A stretch of DNA of 64,000 bases from Glandiceps talaboti (taxonomy: Eukaryota; Hemichordata; Enteropneusta; Spengelidae): positions 3,362,540-3,426,539 of the forward strand of contig NC_135569.1 in the NCBI RefSeq assembly GCF_964340395.1, in the 5' to 3' direction. The position numbers were made by a program, and so were the translations under genes. A model generated the notes under the pieces. That model was not told where the DNA came from. It saw only the letters and a list, made by a program, of their open reading frames with translations, and did not search any database. Position 1 is the first letter of the stretch; each line of letters begins with the position of its first letter. Positions 36,481-51,830 of the stretch are shown piece after piece.

Positions 36481-38400
36481 AGCGTTGGCCGGAGTTAGAT
36501 CTGGAACATGGAGGTTGTTTTGGGGGTTTTTTTTGCGGTTTTTTGTCTTTGTTTGTTTGTTTTATTACTTGAGATACTTTAACATAACAAAGATAGAATC
36601 AGATAAAACCTGCTGATAGATCACATATGAGACAAGAAGATTTGATTCAGTTTGATGGAGATCCAGTTCCGATCTAGCGCTGGATCTCAGATCGTTAGTA
36701 GTCTGAGTCTGGTTATATATGAGCTTCGATAGCGATACACATCGCCGTTTCGGACACGAAATGTTTTTGCAAACGTAACTAACTAAGCCTGGTCCCTTGT
36801 GGTCGTATTTGCGTTTGTCCTTCCATATTTGTGCGTCTTTCACAGATCTATTGCCCACAAAAGTTATCTAGTTGAGTCTTATTTTAATATTCGCAGTAGG
36901 CTTAATTAAAACGTTTACTTGGATAAACACAACACAACATTCTTCACAGTTATGTACTAACTTGTGCATTAATTTCACTAAGAATGTATTAACTTGTAAT
37001 TCTACTCATTGAGTGTACATGCATGCAATGGCACAGAGCGCCCTCTGTCGATTGCGATAGACTTGATTTGCAATGTATTTTTCGATATTCGTAAATACCT
37101 AATAACGTCATTATTTCTATTATGACTACCCTTGAATAGAATATTAGCTCCTTGAATGACGTATTACTATAGTATTAGCTCACAAGTGTCTGTGTAAGGT
37201 ACGCAGTGACGGGCGCCCTCACACATCGGTCATTCGGAGGGCGGAACGACCGACGTATCTTACAGGCTACCAGAGCATAAACTGAGTCTACTTAATACTA
37301 TACTAAAACACATATTTCTTACTACTATGAGAATACTTCCTTGATCTACTGATAGGTTTATAAACACACACTGAAATGACAGACAACTCATACCTCCCTT
37401 TGGATAGTTCCCTGAATATGTCTCCACACAAACACAGACACACACATTGAAATACATAACTTAATCCTTACACTCTGAAAAATCCCTTCCACCAAATCTA
37501 ACCACAAACGCACATATAGACATGCATACACATATAGAAACACACACATGTATGTATGCACACAAATGTACAACACACATGTACATGTACATACACACTC
37601 ACACATACCACAAACACACAAAATGTACACAAACACACAAACACCTTGAATACTTCCAAGGACTGAATCTCCAGGAGATAAATAAATGATAACACAACTT
37701 TGTGCATCAGAACTTTTATTAATAAATTCTGAAGGACATCCACAAAGTGTAGCATTAACTGTTTATACTTCTTAATTAATAATCTAGCAAAGCTACTAAT
37801 TTACTGCACAACTAAGTTTTCTCTAAATACATCATGTTGTTGTTGAGAGCAAGGTATAAAATGTTTTGACTTCAATTGGAAAGACTACACAAGTGATTAA
37901 ACCAGGAAGCAAATGGAAAAGGCACACTTGACTCCAATATCGGTTGCTTTGAAGAAAACAAAAAATTACAGTATTTTGAAAACAATACAACTACATATAT
38001 ACAATGTATAACTAGGTAATTCTATGTAAGTCCAAAACAAAACCGTTTAGTAGCCTTGGCTTCCATTAACTTCATCATTTTTTGGACTCATTTGGGATGT
38101 TTTCATCAAAAAAGTCACATTTCCCTCAACCCTGTAAATTTTTTTGTTGGTAATATTCTGCTGTGTACCCCCTTTCATGACTAATAGTGTAACAAATCAT
38201 TTGAAATCTACTTGGTAGCTCTCGTACACAAAACAAAATGAAATACTAATTCTAACAATAAGTACTAATCACTTCCTACTGACATTCATACAAAGCACTT
38301 CACTCCTTTTTTGTATTGAAAAGACCATTCACTGTACAACATTTCTTTTCTTTGTCTGGTTTCAAGCTAAACTACCTCCACTACAAAATCATTCATGTAT
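36481..38400. other. Spacer between SHP2 promoter and CDC42 3' end
   Basis: No gene recognised. It contains a short G/T-rich run at 36,510-36,560, two GC-richer phrases (agcgccctctgtcgattgcg near 37,045; gggcgccctcacacatcgg near 37,212) and a CA-rich tract at 37,505-37,640. The part from about 37,700 may be CDC42 3' UTR. Confidence 0.5.
37715..37720 (-). terminator. Candidate CDC42 polyadenylation signal
   Basis: AATAAA on the minus strand about 1.5 kb past the CDC42 stop. It would give a long 3' UTR containing the (AAAC)n run beside the stop codon and the 38.4-38.8 kb minisatellite. Confidence 0.3.
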
Positions 38401-38768
38401 GTAGATGTAACCTTACACATATGTATGTGTTAGGTGGTCACCTTACACACGTGTATATGCTAAGGGGTCACCTTACACACATGTATATGCTAGGTGGTCA
38501 CATTACACATATACAGTTGCTAAGTGGTCACCTGACATATGTGTACATGCTAGGGGTCACCTGACATACATATACATGTTAGGTGGTCACCTGACATAAT
38601 GTCTGTGTACATGCTAGGTGGTCACCTGACAATGTTTGTGTACATGCTAGGTGGTCACCTTACATAATGTTTGTGTACATGCTAGGTGGTCACCTGACAA
38701 TGTTTGTGTACATGCTAGGTGGTCACCTTACATAATGTTTGTGTACATGCTAGGTGGTCACTTGCATT
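38400..38768. repeat. About 33-bp minisatellite, about 10 copies
   Basis: Unit gtgtacatgctaggtggtca plus cctgacaatgttt, lengths vary. It lies in the probable CDC42 3' UTR. Confidence 0.85.
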
Positions 38769-39204
38769 GGCGACTCACACAGTGTGATCACGAACTCTAC
38801 AAACATGTACCAACAACGTTTTTTAGAAAACAAAGAAGAATTTACAATTTCGTGTGTGCATACCACCAAATTTCTGCTTCCCGCACAACTTGACACAGCT
38901 TTGAAAAAGGTTACATCACCTTTGGCAAAAAAAAAATAATAATAAATTGAAAATATTGTCTGAGTAACTGGTGTTGAAATAACAAATTATGACATGACTG
39001 ATGTCTGTGAGATGTAAACATTATCAGTTGACGGTTCAACTCTGCTGGAAGTATCAAATGTTTTAAGCACACACACACACACACATACATACGTACGTAC
39101 AAAGAACCAGATTGAGGAGCATGAAGACTAAGGCTTTCACACTGTGTGGTCTTTATATGCCAAGTCATTACCAAGCTACCTGACTAGGTACAATACTAAT
39201 ATCT

Positions 39205-39233
39205 TCAATTCTGTTTGTTTGTTTGTTTGTTTT
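39205..39233. repeat. GTTT run touching the CDC42 stop codon
   Basis: On the mRNA strand this is (AAAC)n starting immediately after the TAA stop. Confidence 0.85.
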
Positions 39234-42179
<2,946 letters not shown>

Positions 42180-42211
42180 CTACAAAGAGAGACACACAAC
42201 ATTTCAAATAT

Positions 42212-42619
42212 AGCTAAAATGATGTTGGCACTGTGTTTCACTCATGGGAGGGACGTTACATTTTTTACACAGAAGATAGACATATTTCAACTCTAGACTA
42301 ACAATAACATAGACACAATAAACACAGCAGAAACCTTTATCACATCACATTGAACAGTGATAAGCATTGCTATTCTTTCAAAGTGTAGTAAAACAGGCTT
42401 CAAATGAAAACATTACTCATGGAGTTTGGACTTGATGATTTCAATGGCTGCAATTGTTAATTTCCTAACTGATAATCAACACTTCAACTTGACTACTTCT
42501 ACATTCCACCTGTGCATGGCACCTATGTAATTATTTCTTTGCATTAGAAGTTGTCTGAGGGCGTGTATTACAAATGTCGTGTTACATGAATGAAACACCA
42601 AATGAACATCATTTTAGCT
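42212..42619. mobile_element. Family D MITE, full copy
   Basis: Left tagctaaaatgatgttggca with gtgtttcactcatg; right catgaatgaaacacc with gaacatcattttagct. Inverted termini of about 35 bp in a 408-bp element, 30 bp upstream of the CDC42 5' UTR acceptor. Confidence 0.75.
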
Positions 42620-43387
42620 GTAAAATTGGGCTGTATTATCCTGTATAGTTGATAATTACGGCCTGTTTATGTCAGTGTTCACTGCTTGTTTGATACAACC
42701 ATGCAGACACCAATTATAAGAACTGCAAATTTTACACAACAAAATCATAATTTCTTGCCACAGTTTCTCAAATGAAATAAACCATTAAACATAGTTCAAC
42801 TACACACAGACACACAAGCACCAAAATTTTCAGGTCTCAATATGGTGGCATGCCAGCTCATTTCCTTTACTATTTAGACAAAATTCATTCAGTCTTGCTA
42901 TAGTATATTTATGAATAATAGAACATTTAATAGATAGCCAGGTGAAAACACCTAAATATCAGATGACAGACATCCTAGACAAATATTGATAATGATAAAG
43001 ATACATGGTGTGATATAGTGGTATGATATAACATTAGCTACTTCCTGGATTTGTTGCCCCTTGTCATTTACTGCTTTATGTCTACAACATTAAGTCTTGC
43101 ACAAAGTTTACTCAAGATTGTGTACTGAACTTTTAATCATTCAGCAACTGACTTCTTGTGTTTCTTGCATTACTAAGCTCAAATTGCAATCAAAAAGGTC
43201 TGTGCAAAATATATGTAGAGAGAATAGGCATGGCGTCATTCTTCACTAAAAGAAAGTACTTTGTCTTGTATGGAAAATCAGAACATGAATTGATCTATTG
43301 GCTGCACATCAGCTCACGAGTGTCTACATACATGTAGTTGTATGCAACCATCTATCTCTAAACTTAGTACATAAACCTAATAATAAT

Positions 43388-43625
43388 TAGGCAAAGCCCA
43401 TAAGCTCACGCAGGATAGATTCATTTGTGACTGACTGCCTCACGATGATATTGTAGATAGCACACTTAACATGGAGAATGCGCATAGTATATGCACATGC
43501 AGTCATTGTGCCGAAATGCATCCTTGCACCCAAAAAAAATCGCATAGTGTATAGGACAGTCACACACATGCGTACTAGCCACTGAGCCACTACATGGCCG
43601 CTTCACAGTCGCTGCATGAGCTATT
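43388..43625 (-). mobile_element. SINE-like repeat H, copy 2
   Basis: Counterpart of 26,915-27,170; on the minus strand it starts gtagtggctcagtggctagt (tRNA A-box-like) and ends gggctttgcctaattatt. No clear B box. Confidence 0.55.
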
Positions 43626-43699
43626 ATATATCTCACAGGAAACAAAGTTGTTTCATGAAATCAAAAATGTCTAAGTTGATCAAAATGTGTGTAAGAGTT

Positions 43700-43775
43700 T
43701 GTCTATTAATCTGATTAAAAACTGATGTTGTGAATATCCTTGGATTTCTTTGTTTACCTCCTTTATTTGTTTGTC
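43700..43775. mobile_element. Diverged half of the 16.8-kb foldback family
   Basis: aatctgattaaaaactgatg followed by gttt-cctcctttattt aligns with one arm of the palindrome at 16,828. Confidence 0.5.
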
Positions 43776-45170
43776 ATTTCTTTTTGATTTTGTTGTTCTA
43801 TGAGTAAGTGCCTCCTTCCTACATGTATATCTGATGCAATACCATAGGAGTTTGCATTCAAATCTTGCACGTACATCTGTACATATAGCGAATCAAAATC
43901 TGCCTTACCAGTTAAACAGTCCAGGATAGAAGTTGAAAATGAATAATCTCACTTGCTTGTTATTGTTTAGTTGCATCATGACTACAAATTATACTTCATA
44001 TGTACTTCTCTATATCATCACATGTAGGATGACCTCAAACTAATGGTAATATACACAAGAACACACACAATTTTAATGCCAGTCACGCTCATTTTGCCAG
44101 TGTTCCAAATTGGTTTGTGTTGAGAAAAACATACACAAATACAAAATGTTCGACGACTAAGAGTTAACTTGCCTAGTGGTCAAAAATTAGCAATAACTTG
44201 TTTACTCATTTGACAATAACTTCGTCCCCTCACACATTGCATGAATTGAGTTTGACAAATATACCAGTTCATCAATCCTGTCTGGCATTGGAAACACAGT
44301 ACATGATGTGCCACTTGAATCAGAGGTTTTCAAAATCAGGCAAGTGACCAATTACTTTATCTTCCTGGCTACATACACGGAATGAATGCACTTCCTTTTA
44401 CATGCATGATGACACTGCACTAAGCCTTCTGACAATGACAACGCCTTTTCTGTCGACACATATTTTGCATGGACCTTTTTGATCAAAATTCGAGCTTATT
44501 AACAAAAGAAAACACGTAGACAATTGCTGAATGATGAAAAGTTCAGTACACAAGAATAAACTGTGTGCAAGACGTACAAAGCAGTAAATTGTAAGGGGCA
44601 GCACAACCAGGAAGTAGCTAACGTTACTCGTCCGTCACGTCGCCATATCACGTATCTTTATCATTATTAGTATTTGTCTAGGATGTCTGTCATCTAATAT
44701 TAGGGTGTTTTCACTCGGCTATCTATTAACTGTTCTAATTATTCATAAGATATCGCTTGATTGGGTTAAACCAAATGTTAACATTTTTTCTTTCATTCTT
44801 CTGTGCCCGACAGATATATAAAAGTAAACGGAAATACTTCCCTATCCAGTCACAGTGATTCTCTCAGTTCCTGTTGCATAGCTGGACTGAGGGCCAATCC
44901 AAGTGAAATCTGATTTCTCAAGATCAAAAATTAAATTCAAAATATCTTCGCTATTTCCCGCTAAATAATAATCCCCTTCGACAATCCGTGTTGACAAAGA
45001 GCAAGAGTGCGGTAAATCTGACAAAACACAATCGAATGACATCGATCGAAACAAAATTTGTACGGTCCATTCTGTCATCAGCGTACACTTGCTTTTGCTT
45101 TATCTTTGTCATTAGTTATAAAATATCAAACGTGTTCTATATATTGATAAAAAGACTGATAGATCTTTAC

Positions 45171-45270
45171 CGTTCTACTTGCCGCAGAATCCGGAGGTCC
45201 TTTTAGCCTTTCCAAACGGTGATATCTGTAGTTAGCTTGTCTTTATATTTAGCTAGCTCTGTCCGCCATG
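45171..45270 (-). promoter_or_regulatory. CDC42: Candidate CDC42 non-coding first exon and promoter
   Basis: A locally CpG-containing patch with a minus-strand donor (GTAAAG, 45165-45170) lies about 3 kb upstream of the CDC42 acceptor. Its 5' limit is not visible; 45270 is approximate. No other gene in the window would use it. The assignment is by position and donor only. Confidence 0.4.
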
Positions 45271-45579
45271 ACACTTAACCGTTTATATAGCTGGGCGTTG
45301 GCATTAGACGGGTTTCATGACCTGCAATGAACGGACCTTATATTCGCCGAGGTACATGTACTAAAAATAGTACACTGTGAATGACACAATATGTTGTGAA
45401 AAAAACAAAAAAACAGTATGTCATTTCTATTCAAGTTGTTTCTTTTGTTTGTTTGTTTTTTTACTGATATGTACAACTAATGTCTTAAAATAGAAATGTG
45501 TTATTCTCATTACAAAAAAGAAAGATAAAGAAAAGGCGAAGTGCTGTAGTAAAAAGCAAAACAAATTTCTATTCACGTA

Positions 45580-45825
45580 GTTTGTTTGTTTGTTTGGTTG
45601 GTTGGTTTGTTGGTTGGTTGGTTGGTTGGTTGGTTGGTTACTTGGTTGGTTACTTGGTTGGTTGGTTGGTTGGTTGGTTGGTTGGTTGGTTGGTTGGAAA
45701 ATCGACGAAGGTATCCGCAATTTTGTCAGCTCAAAATATGACATCATCGACTCAATTAATATAATAATTCATTCATTCATTCATTCATTCCTACCTCTCC
45801 CTTCCTTCCTTCCTCCCTTCCTTTA
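45580..45825. repeat. GGTT and TTCA/TTCC microsatellites
   Basis: A GTTT/GGTT run at 45,580-45,697, then TTCA and TTCC units at 45,762-45,825, just upstream of the CDC42 promoter. The glycine/leucine/valine and asparagine/glutamine frames here are artefacts. Confidence 0.92.
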
Positions 45826-47082
45826 TTCAATTCGACATTGACAGCGATGAGCAAGTAAAAGATCTGCGCACCTACATGAAAAGTGATAACTTAGCAAGGT
45901 TACCATGGAAACGTTAACGTTACATTCGCCAGAAACCATTTATTTATACGTAAAATGTTCCAAGCAAAACATGCTACTCGGGCTTAAACCTGCACTAGCT
46001 GCAACTGGGGCATTTTATTCATCAAATAAGCAAGAAATATTTACTATAAATTGGCCACTAACTTATGAAAAGCCATTGTACCTTTTAATTCGTGGCCAAT
46101 ACTATTTGTAGGTAGTGTAGTGGCAAGTTTAAATCTTGAGTGAAATTTAAGCTTAGTTTTGAATCTGTCACCATGTCATAATCATCACCATCTCAATGTC
46201 ATCATAACACCTCCATTTACAGGAGTTTTTTTGTGGATTGTCATTGCAGGTTGTCAATTTAGTATGTTACACAAAGCAACAATGCAACGATAAAGAATTC
46301 ATCTACTTTTATTTTAAAAAATAACAAGTACGTACTCTGACTTTTACTCGTAAAATGATGTTATTCACGTGAACAAGAAAACAAGCCAAGTAACACTGTA
46401 ATACAGTACACATTTCATTTCAATCTGCAGTATACAGGAAACAACGTTATCGTCAGCCCGTTCATGAAAAAATAAAGCCTATTTACAAAAATTATCGAGG
46501 ACACAAACCTAACAAAAATACCATATTTACCGAAAGATATCAGTTAGACTGTGACACGTGACTTATTGATGCATCTTGTAATTGAATCAAGTTTTTAATT
46601 CCGTTGTCATGGACGACAACTGAATGAAAAAGCCTTGATAGTTCAAAACGTATTGATGAACACTTTTGTGGTTTACAACTTGAAAATTCAATAGTGTTGA
46701 TACTGTATTATCACCGTAAACAGCTCTACACGGAAGAAATGAAAGGAGGGTGGAAAACATTTAATAATTCAAGAAGTGATAGCGATTTTTTGTGTGTTTT
46801 TATAATGTTGCTGAATTCTTTATCTACATACATGATGGGCCATGCATGGTGGTTCTCCAAGAAATTTACCCCGACATCTGTTGTACCAAAATTGTTTTCA
46901 ATAAAAGATGGAATGGTCGGAGAACTGAGGAGGAAGGATGTATGATTTTTTTTTTAAATAGTGGAAAACCTTTTTTCCCATTTTAATCAGGTCACACCAC
47001 TTGACAGATTGACAATTTTTGACTAGTGTACTTACTGTGAATTCATTTTTATTATAATGTGTTGATTTAAAAGAACACACAA
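45826..47082. other. Intergenic, no gene recognised
   Basis: Contains a short family A MITE trace near 45,988-46,010 (cctgcactagctgcaactgg). The open frames at 46.7-46.95 kb resemble nothing known. Confidence 0.5.
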
Positions 47083-47790
47083 TAGTCTAGTTCCTATACA
47101 GTATCGTTACCATTTACACCTCCTCTCACAGTCTAGTTCCTATACAGTATCGTTACCATTTACACCTCCACTCACAGTCTAGTTCCTATACAGTATCGTT
47201 ACCATTTACACCTCCACTCACATAGTCTAGTTCATATACAGTATCGTTACCATTTACACCTCCACTCACATAGTCTAGTTCCTATACAGTATTGTTACCA
47301 TTTACACCTCCACTCACATAGTCTAGTTCCTATACAGTATTGTTACCATTTACACCTCCACTCACATAGTCTAGTTCCTATACGGTATCGTTACCATATA
47401 CACCTCCACTCACATAGTCTAGTTCCTATACAGTATTGTTACCATTTACACCTCCACTCACAGTCTAGTTCCTATACAGTATTGTTACCATTTACACCTC
47501 CACTCACATAGTCTAGTTCCTATACAGTATCGTTACCATTTACACCTCCACTCACAGTCTAGTTCCTATACGGTATCGTTACCATATACACCTCCACTCA
47601 CATAGTCTAGTTCCTATACAGTATTGTTACCATTTACACCTCCACTCACATAGTCTAGTTCCTATACAGTATCGTTACCATTTACACCTCCACACACAGT
47701 CTAGTTCCAGGCTATACAGTACCGTTACGATTTACACCTCCACCCAGTCCAGTTACAGTATCGTTACCATTTATACCTTCACTCACAGTA
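47083..47790. repeat. 46-48-bp minisatellite, about 15 copies
   Basis: Unit agtctagttcctatacagta plus tcgttaccatttacacctcc and actcac(at); the optional 'at' gives two length classes. Confidence 0.95.
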
Positions 47791-49335
47791 TAGTCAAAGC
47801 TGTTGCTCTAGAAGTCCTGGGGTACAATTTGAAATTCATCCACGTCCACCCACCCAGTCATTAACTGTGGTTAGACAACGGTTGATACAGACTAAAATAA
47901 CAATCGATTTGTCTGTACATATTACCTATGGTTATTTAGAATTTACCTGAAAGTGATTCCATTCCATGATGATTTCTTTTAGCACAAAAATTGTTTCAGC
48001 CTACAGAAGTGCTAAAATAAGTTAATAGCCAAAATAGATACGCTGGCAGTAAATAAAAACATGGCGACTTTGATTCTAACCATCTCATAAATGCAATACA
48101 ATCTAGTCTTCTTTACTTGCACCATCTTCAAGAATGATTTTAGTGATACTAGTAGTAAAACTTCGCTTGAAACCAATCATAACAAAGTAATTTAACATAC
48201 CTGTATCGACTTTTTGTCTAATTTATACACACATGCACACATACATACATACATACATACGTACGTACGTAGTACTACATACGCACGCACGCACACACGC
48301 ACACACATACATACACATTATTAGCAAAAGACAATAAACACAGATCATTAATACAATAAGTTTCTGTTTTTGTTTATTAGGTCCACTGGTAAAAAAAATT
48401 ATTTTTATGAAGTACATCATATTGGGAGTCTTGACGTACAGCTACAGTTTGAAATGATCCAATTTTGTTCAAAGTCAGAACTATTACTTTGCAAATCTGT
48501 ATATATGATATACAACGCATCAAGTGTTACTTTTACCATTAATTCACAAAGATCTACATCACAGGCAAACACTTGTGGTCATAGCCCAAGAGGAGATCTA
48601 TGTTCTAAGCATGCTGAAATATCAACAACTACCAAACCATACACTTCAAACTAAAACAATAAACTCGCAATCATTCTAAAATTTGTCCATTATGAAGGGT
48701 CTAATGAGTCCAACAATTTGCCTACAATATTACTATGACAAATATACTATTGACAAACTAAGACTTTTGTTGTTGCACATTGTAGATTACACAAGTGGAT
48801 GATAGCAGTGCCTAAGTTACGCAGATATGATCACCTGCCAATACTCAATATAGTGTAAAACACTGGATGAGGTTGAATGTGACATCAATTGAGAAAAACT
48901 TTACACTAATGTCCATCGATAGCTGATATCAATGGCAAAATAATAGGTATAGTTTTTGACTGTGATAGCTTGCCAATAGTTGATCTTCTAGTGTTAAACA
49001 ATACTAGTAATCCAGCCCTGGTTTACTAAGATAGATGCAAACTAAATCTATTTGTTCTTCAAGTTCAATGTGGTAGATTACACAAGTGGCTGACAGCGGT
49101 TCCTCTGTTTTGTTTAATTCTAATCACTCTGTGATCAACATAGTGTAAACATTGGAAGGACCAAAACAACACTGCAAGTTCATGGAACTTTAAATACACC
49201 AGTTTTCAGAGATGCCTCCCTACTGAGACTATTCAATAGCTGTTGTGTCAACATGTTGTGACAATAGTTTTAGTTTGTGTCTATCTTAGAAAACTGAAGG
49301 CTCAACTATCTGGGTAATGTCTTATAAAATTCAAC
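47791..49335. other. Spacer downstream of mS38 with a dispersed repeat
   Basis: Contains a CATA/CGCA microsatellite at 48,228-48,312 and two copies of a phrase (gtagattacacaagtgg) near 48,783 and 49,072, also seen in altered form near 57,835. The open frame at 48.37-48.65 kb is unrecognised. Confidence 0.5.
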
Positions 49336-50986
49336 TTAATTCCTCTTAGAACTACTTTCCATCGGTGTCTGGTTATCTTCAGTCATTTCCATGTGTTCAA
49401 CAAACTTCTGGTAGATGGCCCACTCTTCTTGTCTCTTCCTAATTTCTTGTCTTATTTCCCATGGATACAACTGCTTAAACTTTATACTGTCGAGGTGCTT
49501 ATTCCATTTAATCCGTTTTTTTCTCTTTCTATTTTGCTTTATTCTCCAGCGTAGAAATCGAGTTCTTTTCAGAAATTTCTTACGTCGATGTTTATTCATT
49601 TTACGTTTTCTATGCCGTATAACTCTACCAGTGCCTTTGCCACTGGATGCTTCCTTCGTCTCCTCATTTTTTGCCGTACCTGGTAACTGTTGGTGGTCAT
49701 TCATAGGATTGTGTAAAGGGTCTATTATGTCCAACAAGTTGTTTTTAGTTGGACAATCCATTACAGTATTAGTGATCTGAGGATCTAATATAGCATGGTT
49801 AATTGCTGTGACTCTATCAACAGTTGGAAGAATATATAGCTGATCTGACTGACCTAGCCGAGGTGATAATGACAGCCTACACAACTTGGGCTTAATACCT
49901 GAACTAGATAAGTCCAATGCATTCCTATTGGTCAACTTGTGCTCAATACCCAAATTTGATAAGTCCAATGCATTCGGATTGGTCGTTTGCCAGACACTAG
50001 GTGTTTCTGCACCATGTTCAGGTATGTTATGTTGATTCAACAAATACATAGAGCTACATATTCTGATCATATGACTTCTTTCCTGTACAGTTACATTGGA
50101 GCTGTATCTTGCCTTGACAGAAAGGTGATCTGAAAGAAAGAGATACAATACTACCATAAAATGAAATCCATTGTCAAACTGAGTATCTTCATTAGTGATA
50201 TTTTGTAAGCTGTACTTCAGTTACCATTTGATTTATAATATATTGAAATATATGTTTATTCTGTTAAGTAGTTTTCAATAATTTATATGGCAGATCATGT
50301 TACTCTATGAAAACTTTGGGAGATCTCTCATAACAAATGTGTATGTTTATCAGTAGTTGTGTGAACTAAATTGTTTCTAAAAAATCATAAAGTAGTGTGT
50401 ATGTGAATGCACATGTATGTGCACTGGTATGTGTATGTATACGATACCAGTATGTGTATATACATGTATGAGCACTGGTATGTGTATGTATACGATACCA
50501 GTATGTGTACATACATGTATGAGCACTGGTATGTGTATGTATACGATACCAGTATGTGTATATACATGTATGAGCACTGGTATGTGTATGTATACGATAC
50601 CAGTATGTGAATGTACATGTATGTGCACTGGTATGTGTATATACATTGTATACGATACCAGTATGTGTCTATACATGTATGAGCACTGGTATGTGTATGT
50701 ATGCTATACCAGTAAATAATGTGTATATACACGTATGAGCATTGGTATGTGTATGGATGCGATACCAGTATATGTATGCACATGTATACATGTATTGAGT
50801 ATTATAACTACCATGCATACATTAGCATATATGCTGACAATTTACAATTGGACAGAATCATAGTTTTGAAATATTGGGATAAATTATGAGATTTCTGATG
50901 TACTTACATATCTGTGTAGGCTTGAGAATTGTCCGATACATACATCCTAAAGGTAAAACAAGCTGTTTTATATAGCGCTGCATCAT
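49336..50986 (-). CDS. AURKAIP1: Mitoribosomal small-subunit protein mS38 (AURKAIP1 family)
   Basis: A component of the mitochondrial ribosome small subunit; the human protein was first named aurora kinase A interacting protein 1. Two coding exons, 50908-50986 and 49336-50129, join in phase to 290 residues. The ATG pair at 50981-50986 begins MMQRYIKQLVLPLG, a basic, hydrophobic N-terminus fitting a mitochondrial presequence. The diagnostic part is the Lys/Arg-rich C-terminal block from about residue 203 (KMNKHRRKKFLKRTRFLRW), matching the conserved KMN-H-K...KKTRFLRR region of the family (DUF1713). About 45 residues follow that block, longer than in human. A 17-residue segment (NALDLS--GI--KL) is repeated in tandem in the middle. 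The gene diverges from the AGTRAP-like gene. The Met that opens the large exon's frame is intronic and is not the start. Confidence 0.88.
49882..49983 (-). repeat. 51-bp coding tandem duplication in mS38
   Basis: Two in-frame copies encode NALDLS-(N/S)(L/S)GI(E/K)(H/P)KL. Both stay open and similar. Confidence 0.85.
50390..50790. repeat. 51-bp hairpin-forming minisatellite, about 7 copies
   Basis: Unit gagcactggtatgtgtatgt plus atacgataccagtatgtg and a ATACATGTAT phrase. actggtat and ataccagt are inverted within each unit. In the mS38 coding intron. Confidence 0.92.
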
Positions 50987-51049
50987 TGCAGGACAAAACA
51001 CTCTCAACGTTAACCAGGTGTACTTTGAACTTCTTACTCACACAGTAAC
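50987..51049 (-). other. AURKAIP1: mS38 5' UTR part of exon 2
   Basis: An acceptor (tttttacag) at 51050-51058 precedes this stretch, so the start codon lies in the second exon. The likely first exon is near 51.8 kb. Confidence 0.6.
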
Positions 51050-51160
51050 CTGTAAAAACCAAGACATATTGTATGAAAAATAACAAGTAATTCATAAACA
51101 TACAATAGTAGGAGACCTGTTTTAAAAGTATCCTAACAATTAGATGTTATCAGATGTGAT

Positions 51161-51262
51161 TCCCCAATATTTTTCTTCGTTTAGCCAAGGAAAATATGAG
51201 TGACCTAAGGGGTCTCTGTCACTATGACTCAAGTCAATAGGCAGTCACTTGTGCGGTCATGG
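51161..51262. mobile_element. Family B MITE, left half
   Basis: ttccccaatatttttcttcg then agccaaggaaaatatgagtg, like the copy at 33.14 kb. The right terminus is missing. Confidence 0.6.
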
Positions 51263-51361
51263 ATCATTTCATCCCCAATTTCAACTCATCCCATTTCAAT
51301 CATGGATGGGGAAGAGAAGGAACAATGTCAACATGGAGTCCTGTATTACTATGTACGTCTG

Positions 51362-51552
51362 TAGCTGCAATAATTGTAGCGTCTTGTTGCGGTTTTGTGG
51401 GTTTTTTCGTCTGTTTTGGTGACTTTTTAATTTTTTGTGTTTAACCCGCACCTAACCGTTAGGTGCGGGTTAAACACAAAAAATTAAAAAGTCACCAAAA
51501 CAGACGAAAAAACCCACAAAACCGCAACAAGACGCTACAATTATTGCAGCTA
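51362..51552. mobile_element. Perfect 95-bp-arm palindrome with single-base centre
   Basis: Arms 51362-51456 and 51458-51552 are exact reverse complements around one C at 51457 (checked base by base). A direct repeat gtacgtctgtagctg begins at 51353 and again at 51553; nine of its bases lie outside the palindrome on the left. It sits in the mS38 leader intron. The whole looks like a young foldback element with a 9-bp (up to 15-bp) target duplication. Confidence 0.8.
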
Positions 51553-51780
51553 GTACGTCTGTAGCTGTGTAACTTGTAAGTGTAACTGTAACAGTAAGAA
51601 GGAATATTGCGGCTACCCCGACCCGGCCACAAAACTTGTTGCAATGTAAAACCAACCAGCGACGCTGCATATTATTTGGCAGTTAATTTCTTGCATAGTA
51701 ATCCACGACGGTGTTTCGAAAACATGGTATGACCTGTGTCTTAAATCGTGTAGTTATCATTTATCAAACGGTTGTCCTAC

Positions 51781-51830
51781 CTCCTTTCACGTTCACATGG
51801 TCGTCGCCATCTTTGAGCTGTCAGGATATT
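51781..51830 (-). other. Candidate non-coding first exon of mS38
   Basis: On the minus strand this stretch holds AAGATGGCGAC, a YY1-like element common around the 5' ends of mitochondrial-protein and other housekeeping genes, and ends at a donor (GGAG then gtaggac). The ATG inside it opens a very short frame (MATTM) before TGA, so it would be untranslated leader or a small upstream ORF. The upstream limit is approximate. Confidence 0.5.

Noticed and set aside
36362-36616. 84-codon plus-strand frame at the SHP2 promoter
   Set aside because: It overlaps the promoter and UTR and ends in a T/G-rich run giving Phe/Val repeats; no homology seen.
50130-50157. Met start MVVLYLFLS for mS38
   Set aside because: It lies upstream of a good acceptor (tttctttcag). 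The upstream exon joins in frame and supplies a better basic N-terminus.
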